Below, in pieces: positions 1 to 11,295 of a DNA stretch of 64,000 nt. Both the position numbers and the translations under genes were made by a program. How positions within the stretch are numbered: position 1 is the first letter of the stretch; each line of letters starts with the position of its first letter. The notes below the pieces were generated by a model that was not told the DNA's origin, made no database searches, and saw only the letters and a list, made by a program, of their open reading frames with translations. This stretch comes from Epinephelus fuscoguttatus (Eukaryota; Chordata; Actinopteri; Perciformes; Serranidae), in contig NC_064775.1 of assembly GCF_011397635.1 (NCBI RefSeq), positions 17,280,954 to 17,344,953 of the forward strand. Reading direction: 5' to 3'.

Positions 1-650
1 TGTAGATATAAACAGCTCATAGGGTAACAATGACACAGGGATCAATATTTTAAGGTGATTATACACTAAAGAACACATACTTATTCCATTCCATGTCTGC
101 CAATGTATCCCACTTCATCCTACACACTGGACCTTTAAATGCTGCAGAGAAATGTATCATCTCTGCAATGGTGGCCATTTTCACCTCAAATTATTATTCC
201 CTCTATCTCTTTTCTTTTCTTTCTGTAAGGCAGAATGTCACATTTGATATTCACAACAAGCTCCTCACCAATCCCCCAGAGTTCCCTGGTGCCAGATGAC
301 AAGCAGGCTGTCAGGGGTCACCCAGCAACCCGGTCACTCTCTAAACACCCGCCGGTCCTCTACGGAAGTGACCTAATAACTGTGCCAGGGCCCTCGCTGC
401 GCCCTGCCATCTCTGTCCCCGCTGCCCGCTCAGCAGCCACAGATCGTGATCTCGCCCCCGCTGCCATTGAGGATTACAGCTTCCACCCCGCCCCCCCAGC
501 TCCAACCCCCTCTCTCGCCTACCTCTCCCGCCTCAAGGAATCCACACTTCTCAGATCCGCTCAACAGTTTTACGAGTTGGGGTTTTATGAGCTTCATCTA
601 CTTATTTTTTTCCTCTTCTTCCTCTTCTGTTTTTTTTTCTCTCTTTCTAA

Positions 651-790
651 CAGACGTTTCTGCAGACAGCTTTCTCAGCTCATTTCCATCGGATGCCCTA
701 CAGGGAATTGCCGAGCGTAAAGTTGTGTCTATCCCTTGCCACCGCTCAACTTCTGCGCCCATAAAGCAAAATAAAAATGTGCTTTAGTGA
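651..790 (+). other. Possible terminal exon of an unseen upstream gene
   Basis: A long T/C tract runs into TAACAG at about 647-652. It is followed by about 43 open codons to a TAG at 785-787, and an AATAAA-type signal overlaps the end near 768-773. That combination (polypyrimidine tract, acceptor, stop, poly(A) signal) could be a last exon. The predicted peptide, containing SADSFLSSFPSDALQG, is not one I recognise, and no upstream exon can be joined to it within the window. It may equally be chance. Confidence 0.15.
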
Positions 791-2335
791 TTTGTCAACT
801 TCTGTCCTCGGGGAGATATAATGTGGAGATGGGCTATCCTTGAAATCTATTGTTTGGAGACGGTGCATGAGCCATCTTTCAAAAGTGTTGGCTGCGACAT
901 GTACTTTCTGTTTGTTTGTCCCTGTGATATGATCTATTAAGCCATTACCATTCATGTGTGCACTGCAGACATCCATATGTTTTCAGCAGCCATCACATAA
1001 TATGACTATCAGCTGCCACACCACTTTGTCCTCCTCCTTCTTAAATCAAACCCCCACTTCATATCTTTTGTCATTCAAACATGACTCCACCTCTATGCTT
1101 CATTGTTCCTCTCGTCCTCCTTAACTCTGTCTCAACATGCATCCGGATGAAAGACAGCTTCTCGTGACCTCCTGTTATCTTTCCATCCATCCCCGTTACC
1201 CCGCCCCACCCTCGCATTCACACCCAGCCCATTACCGTCAGACAGGCCGCCACGTGCTGCTCCCCGTCCCTCACCGCTCTGACGGGTGGCAACAATAGAG
1301 ACAGGAGAGCCAAAATGGCAGCCGCCCCTGTCTGGCCCGTCCCCGGGGGCCAGTCGCGTATCGGCCCAGCCAATCTTAATGCACGTCTTCCGCAACAAAT
1401 TGGCCAGTTTACTTAAGAGTCTGCTGTGGCCCATGAATATTTGATGCGGTCAGGGCTGCGGAGTGGAGGGATACAATGACAGGGTCTTATCTTATTTAGC
1501 CAGACAGAGGGGGTCGGTTCCTGGCCCGACCCAGAACACTCCACCTCTCTCCTGAGATCTGGAAGAGCCCAATCCAGGAGAAGTCGACACTATGAAACCA
1601 TTTTTTTCCTCCATTTGTCCACACCTTTGAAGTATAAAAAGCCCAGGTCTTGAAATGGTACCAATCACTGCTGTTGGATGAAAACCAAATTGAGAGCCTT
1701 TTTTTCCATGTGATTGACATTTGGGAAATAACACAATGGGCTTTTAACAGGTTTAATGGACCCAAGAGTGATATAACACACCCCTGCACGCTCACTCGAC
1801 TCACTAAATAAAAATGTAAATTTCAATCCAAACAACAAAAAGAAAACAATGCCGAGGGACCGCAGTGCCGAGAGCAACGCAGGACTCGTGTTACGTCTTC
1901 TGTGTCTTCTTAAAGACGCGGAGATTTGATCGTCAGCGTTGCAAAACGAGACGACATTGTTCAAGAGGACATGTGAGTAGAAATGTGAAATATGTTATTT
2001 CTCGTTGCGATAAAATTCGCACAGCGAGGTGGGGATGGCAGGGAGAGGAAACAAAATAAGGATAGTTTTTCCCAATTATCCATCCCCCCCTCCTTTCTCT
2101 CTCTCTCTGTGCCTTCTCTCTGTCCCTCTGGGCTCAGGGTAGCTGTGTGATTTAAAAAAGGCCTCTCATATTGCCTTGGCTGTGATGACTAGTAATACTG
2201 TAGCCTCCAAATCAATGGAGCCTGTCCTAGATTTCGCTGCGGTCTCAACTCTCTCTCTATAAAGGGATCTGGAGGGCACTCTATATTTTTATTACCTGCA
2301 GAGAGAAATGGAGAGGCCGGGACCTGGATCTCATT

Positions 2336-2640
2336 TCACACACACACATTCACACACACATTCATGGATGTACACAGATGCACACACACATGCTGGAAAG
2401 CAGGCTTGCATCCATGCAAACATAAATACTGTCACACACGCATGAACACATGATCAAATACACACACAAGCATACACAGGCATTCAAGCATGGTCCAAGC
2501 ACACACACCAACTGTCCACCGACTGTACCTGAGACCCCTGGTGGCTGGAATAAAAAAGGGGACCCCAGCAGAGACTGTCTCTCTTCATTAGGCGCTGAAC
2601 ACACACGCACGCACACACACAGAGGGGCATGATGCAAATG
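2336..2640. repeat. CA-rich imperfect microsatellite region
   Basis: Runs of CACACA alternate with CATTCA, CATGCA and CACGCA over about 300 bp, interrupted by unique sequence at 2,515-2,595. The antisense open frames here (many Cys and Val from GTGTGT) are products of the repeat. Confidence 0.85.
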
Positions 2641-3003
2641 CCACAGTGGGTTACGCTGACTACTCTGCTGACTGTGCACATTGGGAGGCTGCAGCAGGAA
2701 AGGTTGCATCCAGTTTCTAGAGTGAGGGGAGGATGAGAGAGGAGGAGGCTAGAAAGCAGAAATGAGATGTGTTGTTTGTTGTTTGGTGGCATAACAAGAA
2801 GCATCCAAAAACTTTGCAACAGCCAGAGATTCTTCTTCTTCAGCAGCATCAATATCCTGACTTTAAGGACTTTAGAAACACTCCACCAAATGATGTCGCT
2901 AGCTGGTTAGCTTGCAAAACCAAAAATGAAGTGCATTTATAGCCAAAAGGCAGATTTTCAAGTCTGTCTGAAACAATACTGACCTGCCAATATATGCATT
3001 TTA

Positions 3004-3540
3004 AAGGGACAGTTCAGGCCGGTGTATTGGGCGTTACAATAGTCAAGACGACTGCCTTTTTTCTAATGTAATGGAAGTAGATGGTACTCAGCTTGTGGCG
3101 CTCAAAGTGCCAAAAACATACACTTGAAAGCCTCACCAGCAATGTCTCTTTCTGGAAATCATGACCTGGTTGCCCAAGATAATCCACAGACCTTGTTGTG
3201 AGCAGTTCCATGCAGGAACTATTTTCTCTCAACCAACCTACACCTGCGAAATGTGTAACTACGTACAAGAGCCTGCATCTACTCATTGATAAGAGGCTTG
3301 TGCTTGTGACAGTGTGAGATGTAATTGTCAATGGCATCCTCCTTGGCTGAAGTGTAACATTAGCTAGCTCAGTGTTGCTAGGTGAGCTAGCTGTAGATGC
3401 ATGCTTCCTTCTGCATGGGATAGGGTTAGGTAGCTGTAGTCGGGACAGCATGGGTGGAACAGTCGGATGGAATGGCAGGATGGTAGAACACAACATGAAC
3501 GTAGGTTGTGACAGTGATGCCATATTGTTTACAATCAATG
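3004..3540. repeat. Dispersed repeat R1, copy 1
   Basis: The block contains a phrase reading 'aatgtctctttctggaaatcatgacctggtt..ccaagataatccacagaccttgttgtgagcag' (split here), which recurs almost unchanged at about 59,130-59,205 and, inverted, at about 59,800 and 60,220-60,270. It starts near an 'aaagggacagt' motif, as the other copies do. It looks like a non-autonomous DNA transposon of unknown superfamily; no coding capacity is seen. Confidence 0.75.
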
Positions 3541-3594
3541 GAATAAATTATATTTAATAAAATGATTTAATATCTATTATTTTACATAATTATT

Positions 3595-4080
3595 CAACAC
3601 ATTCTCACTCCGCCCTCGTCACATATTGACGTTTGGTCATGGACTTTCCACGTCCAGAGATGACGTGCAAGGTACCCTGGGTGCGTTGGTTGTTGACGTC
3701 CTGAGACACCGTGTCAAGTTCTGCCTGTTACACGCACTGTCTTCTTTCAAAATACACTTCTGTTTTCACAGGAAATTTAACGTTTACATACAGTCTCTTT
3801 CAAAATAAAGGCACTACATTGGTACAACACCATGAATTGATGTTTTTTTTCCTAACGCACATGTTTGGGTTTAGGAAAAAGATCAGGGTTTGGCTTTATG
3901 ATCTTACGGGACGTAATTACTGCTCTCCTGGATGAAAGTTGGTGTTTGTTGGACCCATCCATCAACCCTCCCGCCCGCCCCACCGGACTTTCGTTGCTTA
4001 ATTTTCCTAGTTGTCTCATTGTGTTTCCCCCTAATGCTGTCAAGCACCGTTAAACTATAACGCCGATCAGCTGTGTATCA
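3595..4080 (+). repeat. Dispersed repeat R2, copy 1
   Basis: It begins at 'caacacattctcactcc' and includes a CpG-rich middle with 'gacgtgcaaggtaccctggg' and a 'gtttgggtttagg' motif. An inverted relative lies at about 61,850-62,430, where the reverse complement reads 'caacacatcctcactc' and the same order of blocks follows. No protein frame is supported. It is a probable non-autonomous transposon. Confidence 0.7.
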
Positions 4081-5935
4081 TGCTGACATGAAAGGATGGC
4101 TTTGTTTGTTGGTGTCTGACGCAGCTGGTCATTGCCCAAGCGCTGGATTTCAGAGTGAGACCAGGTTGAATTATTTTTGTAATGTCTGGTAATTGTCCAG
4201 ATTGCCCAATTTTTCTCCTTGTGTGAGAGAGCTATATAACACATTTTACCATCCTGTTCTCGTCCACTAAAATGATATCCGGTATGCGGTCCACAATCTA
4301 CCTGATTCTATGTGAATGCAGCATTAGTAATGTGATTCCAATGGCCAGTAAGGAGAAGAGGAGTGATCGTGTCTGTCCATGTACATATGGGCACGTGAGT
4401 AATGTTGAGAAAATGTGAATCTATTCTTTATGATAATCATATGCTATAATCCTGCACAGCTACAGGCTGAAGTAGGCCAACTCATCAGCTAACACTCCTC
4501 ACCCCTCTGACATCAGCAGGGTAAAGGCGAACAACGCTCGTCTCCCCCTACGAGCCTCTGCACCCCACCCGACTGCCGGGCAGCCAGCCATCCAGCCAAC
4601 CTTCGTCAGCAGCTAATTAAATCTACCGCTATTCATTTGGCCTTAATGTGCTTTTAATTGGATTACAGGGCCGGTCATGGGGAGGGTTCAGGAAGGGGTG
4701 AGGAGGACGGCAGAGAGCAGGGCGTGAGGTGAGGGGACGAGGGAGGAGAGGCTGTTTGGCATGAGCCTGAGCGAGGTAACCTTATTATTCTGTCCGAGCA
4801 GGGGGGGCAGAGCAGGGAGGGGGAAGGATAGAGGGGCGGGAGAAGAGAGGAAGGAGAGAGAAGGATGAGGGTTTTATAATGATGCGATGAGTGTTTGTTT
4901 TTTTGCAGTCAGCAGGATTTGGGTTTTAAGAGAAACTCTGCACATCTGTAACCGGCGGGGGGGACAGAGAAGGGCAGAGACGGGGGGTTGGCGTAGAGAG
5001 GCTTTGATGTGGTGATAAGAAAGTTACAGAGTGTAACAGCACCCAGGAAGACAGCACCCAGTGATAGCCAGAGAGGGAAGAAAAGATCAGAAGAGCGGGA
5101 GGAGTGACAAGAATACGGATGGTGGAGAAAGGAACTGAGGTTTTGGCGCGGCGGTGAGAAATGTATGAGTTGTTTATTGTCAGAAGTAGAAGTCCTAAGG
5201 GTTTGGGAGATGCAGCAAAGCAGGAGCTGAAGTATAGAGCTTTTAATAGTCTTACTTTTGAACTCTAAAGCGAGAGGAAGAAAGAGAAAGATGCTTTTTC
5301 ACCGTGACTTGTTTAACTTTTTGGAATAAAAGGCCTCATGTTTGACTGCTCGCTTGGTATTCCAGTCACTACATCCAACAAGATTAAAAAGGGGGGATTT
5401 TCAAAGAACGAGGTCAATGTTTAATTTTTAGTTGAATTGATAAATAAATTACAGTCGGATCGATGGAGTTTTAATCTGCAGCTGGTCTTGACAGGCAGCC
5501 AAGTCTCGCTTGCCCCTCCCCGCCCACCGTTTGCAGCCAGCGTTGGCTGCCTGATTGTGGATGAAACTTGTGTCCAGCAGGCCGACCCTTTATCTCTGGT
5601 GCCCAGCCTGCTTTGAGTGTGACCTCTTACGCATTAGAACTGTAGCACAAGCGCTAACACATCATCATACGTATGCAAAAACTCACAAGGAAGCACTTTT
5701 CTCGCTTAAATACAAAAAAAATTATATTTTATATTAGAAGTTTTTCAGATTTTGTCTTAATGGTGCTATAATCAATATTTTCACATTTACAGGTCATTAT
5801 ATCTAATGTGCAGGGTTGTTTGTAGAGGTACACAGAATTATCACCTTCATTGAATGCAGGTTCAAATGCTACATGTAAAGGCGGAGTTATATTTGTGTGT
5901 CAGCTCTATGCAGAGCCTACACCGTAGCCTATGCT
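4081..5935. other. Intergenic, purine-rich and AT-rich blocks; candidate regulatory DNA
   Basis: No gene seen. At 4,605-4,690 there is a non-repetitive block with several TAATTA/AATTA homeodomain-type cores ('agctaattaaatc', 'gcttttaattggattaca'). It reads like a vertebrate conserved noncoding element, but conservation is not measurable here. It is followed by a G/A-rich stretch (4,680-5,160) and AT-rich DNA. The calling of an enhancer is inference. Confidence 0.35.
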
Positions 5936-6454
5936 GTTGTGAGCAGTGTTGGGGAAGTTACTTTTAAAAAGTAGTGTTTGCTCGTTACTCGTTACTTCTT
6001 AAAAAAAGTAATCCCTTACTTTACTTAGTTACCCTCTGTGAAAAGTAACTTTTTACGTTACTCATTACTTTTACGTTACTTTTATGGTGCTTGACTTTGG
6101 GTAGAACCCCATCTCATTTCCTAAATGTGAAAAAATCTGAGTTTCCCACTGGTATTTACTACTTTGGTGATAAAATAAAGATTAAAGAGTGAGAGTTAAT
6201 TTGTGTTAACTAGGCTACATGAATTTGTTACATGACAGATTACTACTACTAATAGCCTATTTGCCAGACCTGCTGCATCACTGAATGAGGAAAATATTAA
6301 TATTCACAGACACTATCTTTGAACAAATAGTGTCATATTCATGAATAAATAATTTTCTGTTCTGTTATTACATGTGTAACTGTGAGACTGTGTTTGTGTA
6401 ACAGACTCATACTTTGCAGTAAGCTACAGACCTGCACAAATAAATTAATTCATT

Positions 6455-6600
6455 TTCTCGTATGGTATGGTATGGTAGGTACTTTATTAACCCCTCAGGG
6501 GGAAATTTCAATGTCACAGCAGCAATTTAAAATACACAAAATAGGAGCTGCTGCAACAGGCTGCCGTTCACACAGCGCCAGGAAGGCAGGCAGGTTATGA
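6455..6600 (-). repeat. LINE-type 3' tail nested in the hAT element
   Basis: A (TATGG)n microsatellite is followed by 'tactttattaacccctcagg' and 'aaatttcaatgtcacagcag'. Read on the minus strand this is the GGGGTTAATAAAGTA-plus-microsatellite ending typical of fish non-LTR retrotransposons. The 5' part is truncated. The exact boundary on the right is uncertain. Confidence 0.55.
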
Positions 6601-6741
6601 TTGTTCTGTTTTCTGTTAACACAATGCTGCATTTTATTGATGTTTTGGGGTCGTTTTGATTTCCTTTGAGGTTCGGGGTCGTATGTTGCCCATGTCTGAG
6701 GTCTGACTAGCGAGGTTAACGTTACATTAAACAACACTTAC

Positions 6742-7185
6742 CCAGCCATACAAGTGCAGTTCGCTGTCAGTATATAGTTGGTCGACTTGTTCAGAATCGC
6801 CCAGGTCTTGTACATTAGTTAATGTTACTGTTTTGTGTCCTTGTCGCTGGCTCGGCAGTACTTCGGTCCGTAGAGCACAAAAACCATCAGATAAATCCCG
6901 GTATTCAGTATCTTGGACATGACCGCAAAGTACAAAATTATACACATCAAGGGATTTATATGCCTTGAGTTTTTCATGTGTATAAACGCTGGGTTTCTCC
7001 ACAAGATATAAAAAAATGTCCAGCCACTGTAGCTTAGGCCATTTCGTTGGGTTGGTGACCCACTGACCCGACATTAAGTACGGGTCAGGAAACCTCACTC
7101 CAACAATACAATAAGTTAACCTGTCTTTGGCTGACAAACTGTTAAAATAATCCGAGGAGGCATGTGTATCTTCCATGTTCCTCAT
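6742..7185 (-). pseudogene. N-terminal exon of a SWIM-finger/YqaJ-nuclease-like protein inside the hAT element
   Basis: An open antisense frame runs from an ATG at 7,185 (or the in-frame ATG at 7,176) to a TGG at 6,742. There it meets an exact GTAAGT splice donor in phase 0. The peptide contains YFNSLSAKDRLTYC, then FPDPY..W..WP, LDIFLYLVEKPSVYT, EKLKAYKSLDVYNFV, CGHVQDTEY and LPSQRQGHKT. I recognise this as the N-terminal module of a large, poorly characterised family in fish and invertebrates that continues with a SWIM zinc finger (CTCMAGLG..CSH) and a YqaJ-like recombinase/exonuclease domain. Those later parts are absent here, so only about 145-148 residues are present. It could be a captured host exon or a remnant of cargo from a longer element. 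The open frame extends to 7,320 without an ATG. Family recognition is from memory. Confidence 0.6.
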
Positions 7186-7444
7186 ACGATTCTTGATTTT
7201 GGCGCTCCTGTCTGTACTGTTGACATGGCAACTGTCACAGTTCCTGCCTAGTGCACAGCTGAGGCAGACAGGCAGTGTCACCGTCAAATCTGTCCCCGGG
7301 AAAAGTAACGTTGTGCCCAACTGACAAAGTAACTACGTTCCGTTACCATATTTTCAGTAGTAACGCGTTACACTACTTTTTACCCAATAAAAGTAGTTAC
7401 GTTACTGTAACGCGTTACTTTGTACACACAACACTGGTTGTGAG

Positions 7445-10400
7445 CATTTATACATGTGCGGTGGTGTGTCTGTGTCACTCAAAACACAGTTACACTTCCA
7501 AAACACTAGTTGGCGGCAGAGGTTTCTGTGAAGTGCTGTAAAGTTTAGTTGATTCAAAACACACATTAAACATGGCTTAATAGAGACAATTTCAAACACA
7601 AATACACAAATCAGCTTCCCTATAACTCGCAGCATTCGCAGACAAACACTTGTCTTTTGCTAGACACATTTTCCCCACAAATACAACATGCTAATGTTTT
7701 TAGCACAAGCCTATGGCATTTTACATTGTATAGATTAGCCTAGCAGCTAGCGGAGATTTCCCCTACTCATATGAAGGCAGGATGAATCGCACACAAGAAT
7801 TTAAAATGATACTTTGCGGAGGCTTTATTGTCTTTATAATTTATTGTTTCTTATCCATGAAATAAAAGTAAATGAAAGCTTTGTTTCCACTGAGGGAAAT
7901 GGTTTCGGGTTACAATCATAGACAGGAGGACTGTGCTGCTGCAACCTGTGGTTACATTTCTGGGGAGGTGCACATCAGGCTACACAGTAGTTAAGGCACT
8001 GATTCCATGCACAAGTATAAATCCTGCTTTAATTATATTGTACAACTTTTCAACTTTCTCCCTTCACATTTCCAGGCGGTATTATTGTTAGCACTGCTGT
8101 CGCAAAGACAGCTGGATCACTTCCTGTTTTCCTCAGAGCATCAACAGTTCCCACAGTTACTTTGGTTGTCCTGCCATCCGCCACTCCCACTACTGGGGAT
8201 AGTAACTGCAAAGAACTTGCACTGATTCTCTTTGATAACTGGAAATAGCGCCGATGGCTACCAGGGAAAACAAATGCACTATCCTGCGAAGTGGTTGATG
8301 CACTTCCTTTGTGCTGTAAATCAAGCCTTCATTTTCCCAGGAGATCCAATAGGGAACCAATCTAAATGCCAATGGTGTTATTGTTTTCTCCCAGTGCCCT
8401 CCACAGGTCTGTTTTTGAGACCTAACCAGTTGTGACGTGCAATGACCCATTTGCCTGGCTACCAGCATATATTGTAAGTCATTTGTTCCACAGCTTCACC
8501 CAACTTGTCGACACATGATCCGCAGCCTAACCCGAAACAAAGCGAATCCTAAATACTTTGGTTCGGCAGCACATTTAAAGTGATCATTTTGGGGCATTTC
8601 ATACATGTGAAAGTAAGATATTATATTTTGAATGGAAGATAATTCAGGAAATACAATTTCGAAGAGCATTTTTTATTTATTCTCACAATAACGAGCGCCA
8701 AAACGCACACAGTTAACATGCCTGTTAGTCACGCCCCCGATTGAAGCTGCCTATATTCCAGCTGGCAAAGACAGTCAGAGGATTTACACATTAAAACATT
8801 AAATTGAATTATGATTATTGTCATTTCATTTTAATATATTAATCATCCAACACCTGTGATCCTACCAAATGCAGGACTCTGTTCTAGTTTTACACTGCAC
8901 AATCAATATTTACTTCATAATAATAAGTCAGAGTAAAAAACTTGTCTGTTTCCGCTTTAATGTGATTGTATTTATGTTGAGACCATGCAGTTGGAACAGT
9001 GAACATGGAACAAATGTGCTTATTACTTTCTCTTTTGTGTTGTAAAGTCACTTTATTCCGTGCTGTAAAGCAACCCAGCAGACTGAGACCCAGTGGCCCA
9101 CAGTACAAAAGCAATGTAGAGGCTGGTAATTGGGCTCATTTGTTTACAGTAATTAAATTAAAGTCTCAATGAATCAATGCAGCAATGATTTATAGATATT
9201 TAAAAAATAATACCAGTGCAGTTTATTTTCCTTACCCACATGCTCTGAGCCCACCAGTGGTTTCGCTTGTGTGGAACCACTATGTGTTCCTCTGCAGGTT
9301 TGTCTCGCCTCCCAGAGCTCACGGCCTCCCATTGTTTTCAAAAATCCATTAATGGGCACCTTTTCATGTTTTCTATTATGGCGCACTGTTACATACTTCT
9401 TCTGGCTGCAATGAAGTGTCAAAACAAAAACTTAAGGCAGAATGGCAGGCAAATTTAGGTGGAGACATGCATTGATTTCTCCACTTTCAGTTCCAGTAGG
9501 ATGGAGCTACGTCCAATACAAATGAAATGGTTTTGACTCTATGGAGCTACAAATCCATGTTTGGTAAAATTAAAAGGGTCATCATCCATCAAGTGATGAA
9601 TTACGTTTGCCAGTGCAGCAACAACTGCTTTAATGCACTTTGGAAAACAATGGGAGACTGTGACCTCTGGGGTGGAAGGAAAACCTGCAGCAGAACAAAT
9701 ATAAATAGTAGCACACTCTTCATCAGTTTTAAAGGGGAACTCTGACAATTTTCAACATCAAGCTCAGTTTTATAGTCAACAGGAGTACATGTCTTCTGTG
9801 GATGTACTAGCATGACATCATCTAGGTATATTTTAAAGGCCCCAAACACCTTTTTTTCCTTAATGAATAATGACTATGAAAAAAGTACTATAAGCCATGG
9901 AGTGCTACACTAACAAAGTTGGAACAGTTTGGGTTATTTGACATTAGGGATTTCTGTATTTGTGTTGTATCTGCCCTTGCTTTTTTCACTGGCTTAAGAA
10001 AACAAGGTTCCGTTTGAATAGGGTGATGTTGAGTATGCCTTTGCACCAATCAGGATTTAGCAACAAACAGCTTTCCTGGCTCTGACTGAAGGTAACATGT
10101 ATGCCTTCCAATACCTTAAAATCTCTCTTACGTGCTGCATCTATTTCTTGGCATCCAGCAGCCCGACTCAGTGACTTGGAGTCTTGTTGTCACTGTGAGG
10201 TTGCCAAGCAACCAGTAGATACTCAGCATTTCTTCCAAAGATGAGTGTTGATGGTGTGATGTGTAAGTGGACAATGCAAAGTCATGGAGGGGTTTCAATT
10301 CAATTTTTCCAATGTTGTGAGCACCATAGAAAAATTATATTCACCTCCAGTGTATTGGGGTAAAATCAGAAATTTCAGAAACTGGCCTCAAAACACATAA

Positions 10401-10587
10401 AAATGAAACTATTTGCATGACGATGAAAAGTTGAAAGAAAAAAACATTTAACTTTGCAATATTAAATAGGACTTAATATGCTTTTCCTTATTGTCTGTCA
10501 TATATTTACAATTTTACAATGTTGGATGTGCAAGTACACTGCTACATATAGCTACATTTTTTGCTGGAACATGTCTGGTTAGGGTAA
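7445..10587. other. Intergenic, no gene seen
   Basis: AT-rich DNA without recognisable exons. It contains an inverted-repeat element (9,294-9,695, listed separately) and a 'tttaaaggggaactctgaca' motif near 9,730 that resembles MITE ends. Open frames such as 9,174-9,422 and 9,601-9,849 are the two arms of the inverted repeat read in opposite directions. Confidence 0.6.
9294..9695. repeat. Inverted-repeat (foldback) element
   Basis: The segment at 9,294-9,348 (starting CTGCAGGTTTGTCT and containing CCTCCCATTGTTTTC) is matched in reverse complement by 9,640-9,695 (CTGCAGGTTTTCCTTCC.. and TCTCCCATTGTTTTCC). The arms are about 55 bp at roughly 80% identity by eye, with about 290 bp between them. 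It is probably a MITE; the superfamily is unknown. Confidence 0.6.
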
Positions 10588-10592
10588 TGATG

Positions 10593-10842
10593 TGTTCACA
10601 CCGGGCGCAAACAAAACAAGCTTAATAAAACAATGTAAAGACGTGATTAGACGCAAATTCGTCAATGAAGCGAAAAGCGTGATTTTGCGCCATACGCTTA
10701 TTCGTGAGAGTTGAAAAATCTGAACTTCAGCAACCAATTTGTACCGCAATAGCCAATCAGAATTTAGATCCTCCAGGGACGTATAACGCTGAGGACGTAC
10801 CAGCAGAAGTTCATTCATTGATTCAGTGATTTCACGTGTGTA
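10593..10842. mobile_element. Non-autonomous DNA transposon R3, copy 1
   Basis: It opens with TGTTCACACCGGGCGCAAA and shares the internal phrases 'atcctccagggacgtat' and 'agccaatcag' with the copy at 17,548-17,897. This copy appears to lose its right end, being directly abutted by another foldback element at about 10,855. No transposase frame is seen. Confidence 0.7.
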
Positions 10843-10854
10843 TGTCACAAGTTA

Positions 10855-11295
10855 TTCCCCCAAAGCCAAGTTAGTCCGAGAAATGTCCCATTGGACCAAA
10901 ATCCTATTTCTCCAACAGCCTGTTACCACTGAAACAAATGCCGATTCTCTGAAAAAAAAATCCAAACAATCCCAGTGGTTGGACGACCCAGTCTCTAGAA
11001 AAAATGTTCGCATTTACATTACTGTAAACCACTGAACCACTGAACCACTGACGTTACATTTGTCAACTACGCTGTGGCTAACGTCTGGTTGGGTTTAGGC
11101 ACAAAAACCACCTGGTTATGGTTAGGAAAAGATAATGTTTAGCCATAAAACACTCAAGTTTGGTGGCACAAAAGTTGTTGTTTTTCTGAGAAACTGGACT
11201 TCGGAGCAATAGGCGTTCATTTTTTTGGATAACGAGCTGTCAGAGAAATGTGTTTTTGGTCCAATGGGACATTTTTCGGAGTAATGGGGCTTTAG
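10855..11295. mobile_element. Foldback MITE with ~110-bp terminal inverted repeats
   Basis: The left arm (about 10,855-10,965) contains GAAATGTCCCATTGGACCAA. The right arm (about 11,185-11,295) is its reverse complement, TTGGTCCAATGGGACATTTT, and similarity continues inward for about 100 bp. The centre carries 'ggtttaggcacaaaaacc' followed by 'ggttatggttagg', a module that recurs at other loci in this window. No coding capacity. Confidence 0.8.

Larger units (their letters stand above)
1..2990. other. Intergenic DNA, no supported gene
   Basis: No reading frame here resembles a protein I recognise. Open frames at 235-720 and 1,132-1,434 are proline/serine-rich or antisense and lack conserved domain character. 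A pyrimidine-rich tract (600-650) ends in an acceptor-like TAACAG, treated separately. The AT-rich, apparently non-repetitive block at about 1,360-1,450 could be regulatory, but I cannot measure conservation. A TA/CT-rich stretch at 2,090-2,290 precedes a CA microsatellite. Confidence 0.6.
5944..7436. mobile_element. hAT-type DNA transposon with 8-bp target duplication
   Basis: The element starts CAGTGTTGGGGAAG and ends ..ACACAACACTG, giving an exact 8-bp terminal inverted repeat CAGTGTTG/CAACACTG. Subterminal AAGTTAC/GTAAC repeats sit at both ends. It is flanked on both sides by the identical 8-bp GTTGTGAG (5,936-5,943 and 7,437-7,444), the hallmark target duplication of hAT elements. The 1,493-bp length is too short for a hAT transposase, and none is seen, so it is non-autonomous. 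Inside are a LINE-type tail (about 6,455-6,600) and an antisense exon (6,742-7,185) resembling SWIM/YqaJ-nuclease-like proteins. The perfect target duplication implies a fairly recent insertion. Confidence 0.9.

Noticed and set aside
235-720. 161-codon open frame
   Set aside because: Low-complexity Pro/Ser/Ala composition, ends across a pyrimidine tract, no domain recognised; not supported as a gene.
7186-7320. Extension of the hAT-borne exon to 7,320
   Set aside because: The first codon would be TTG and the extension runs into the transposon end; the family-like sequence starts near the ATGs at 7,185/7,176.
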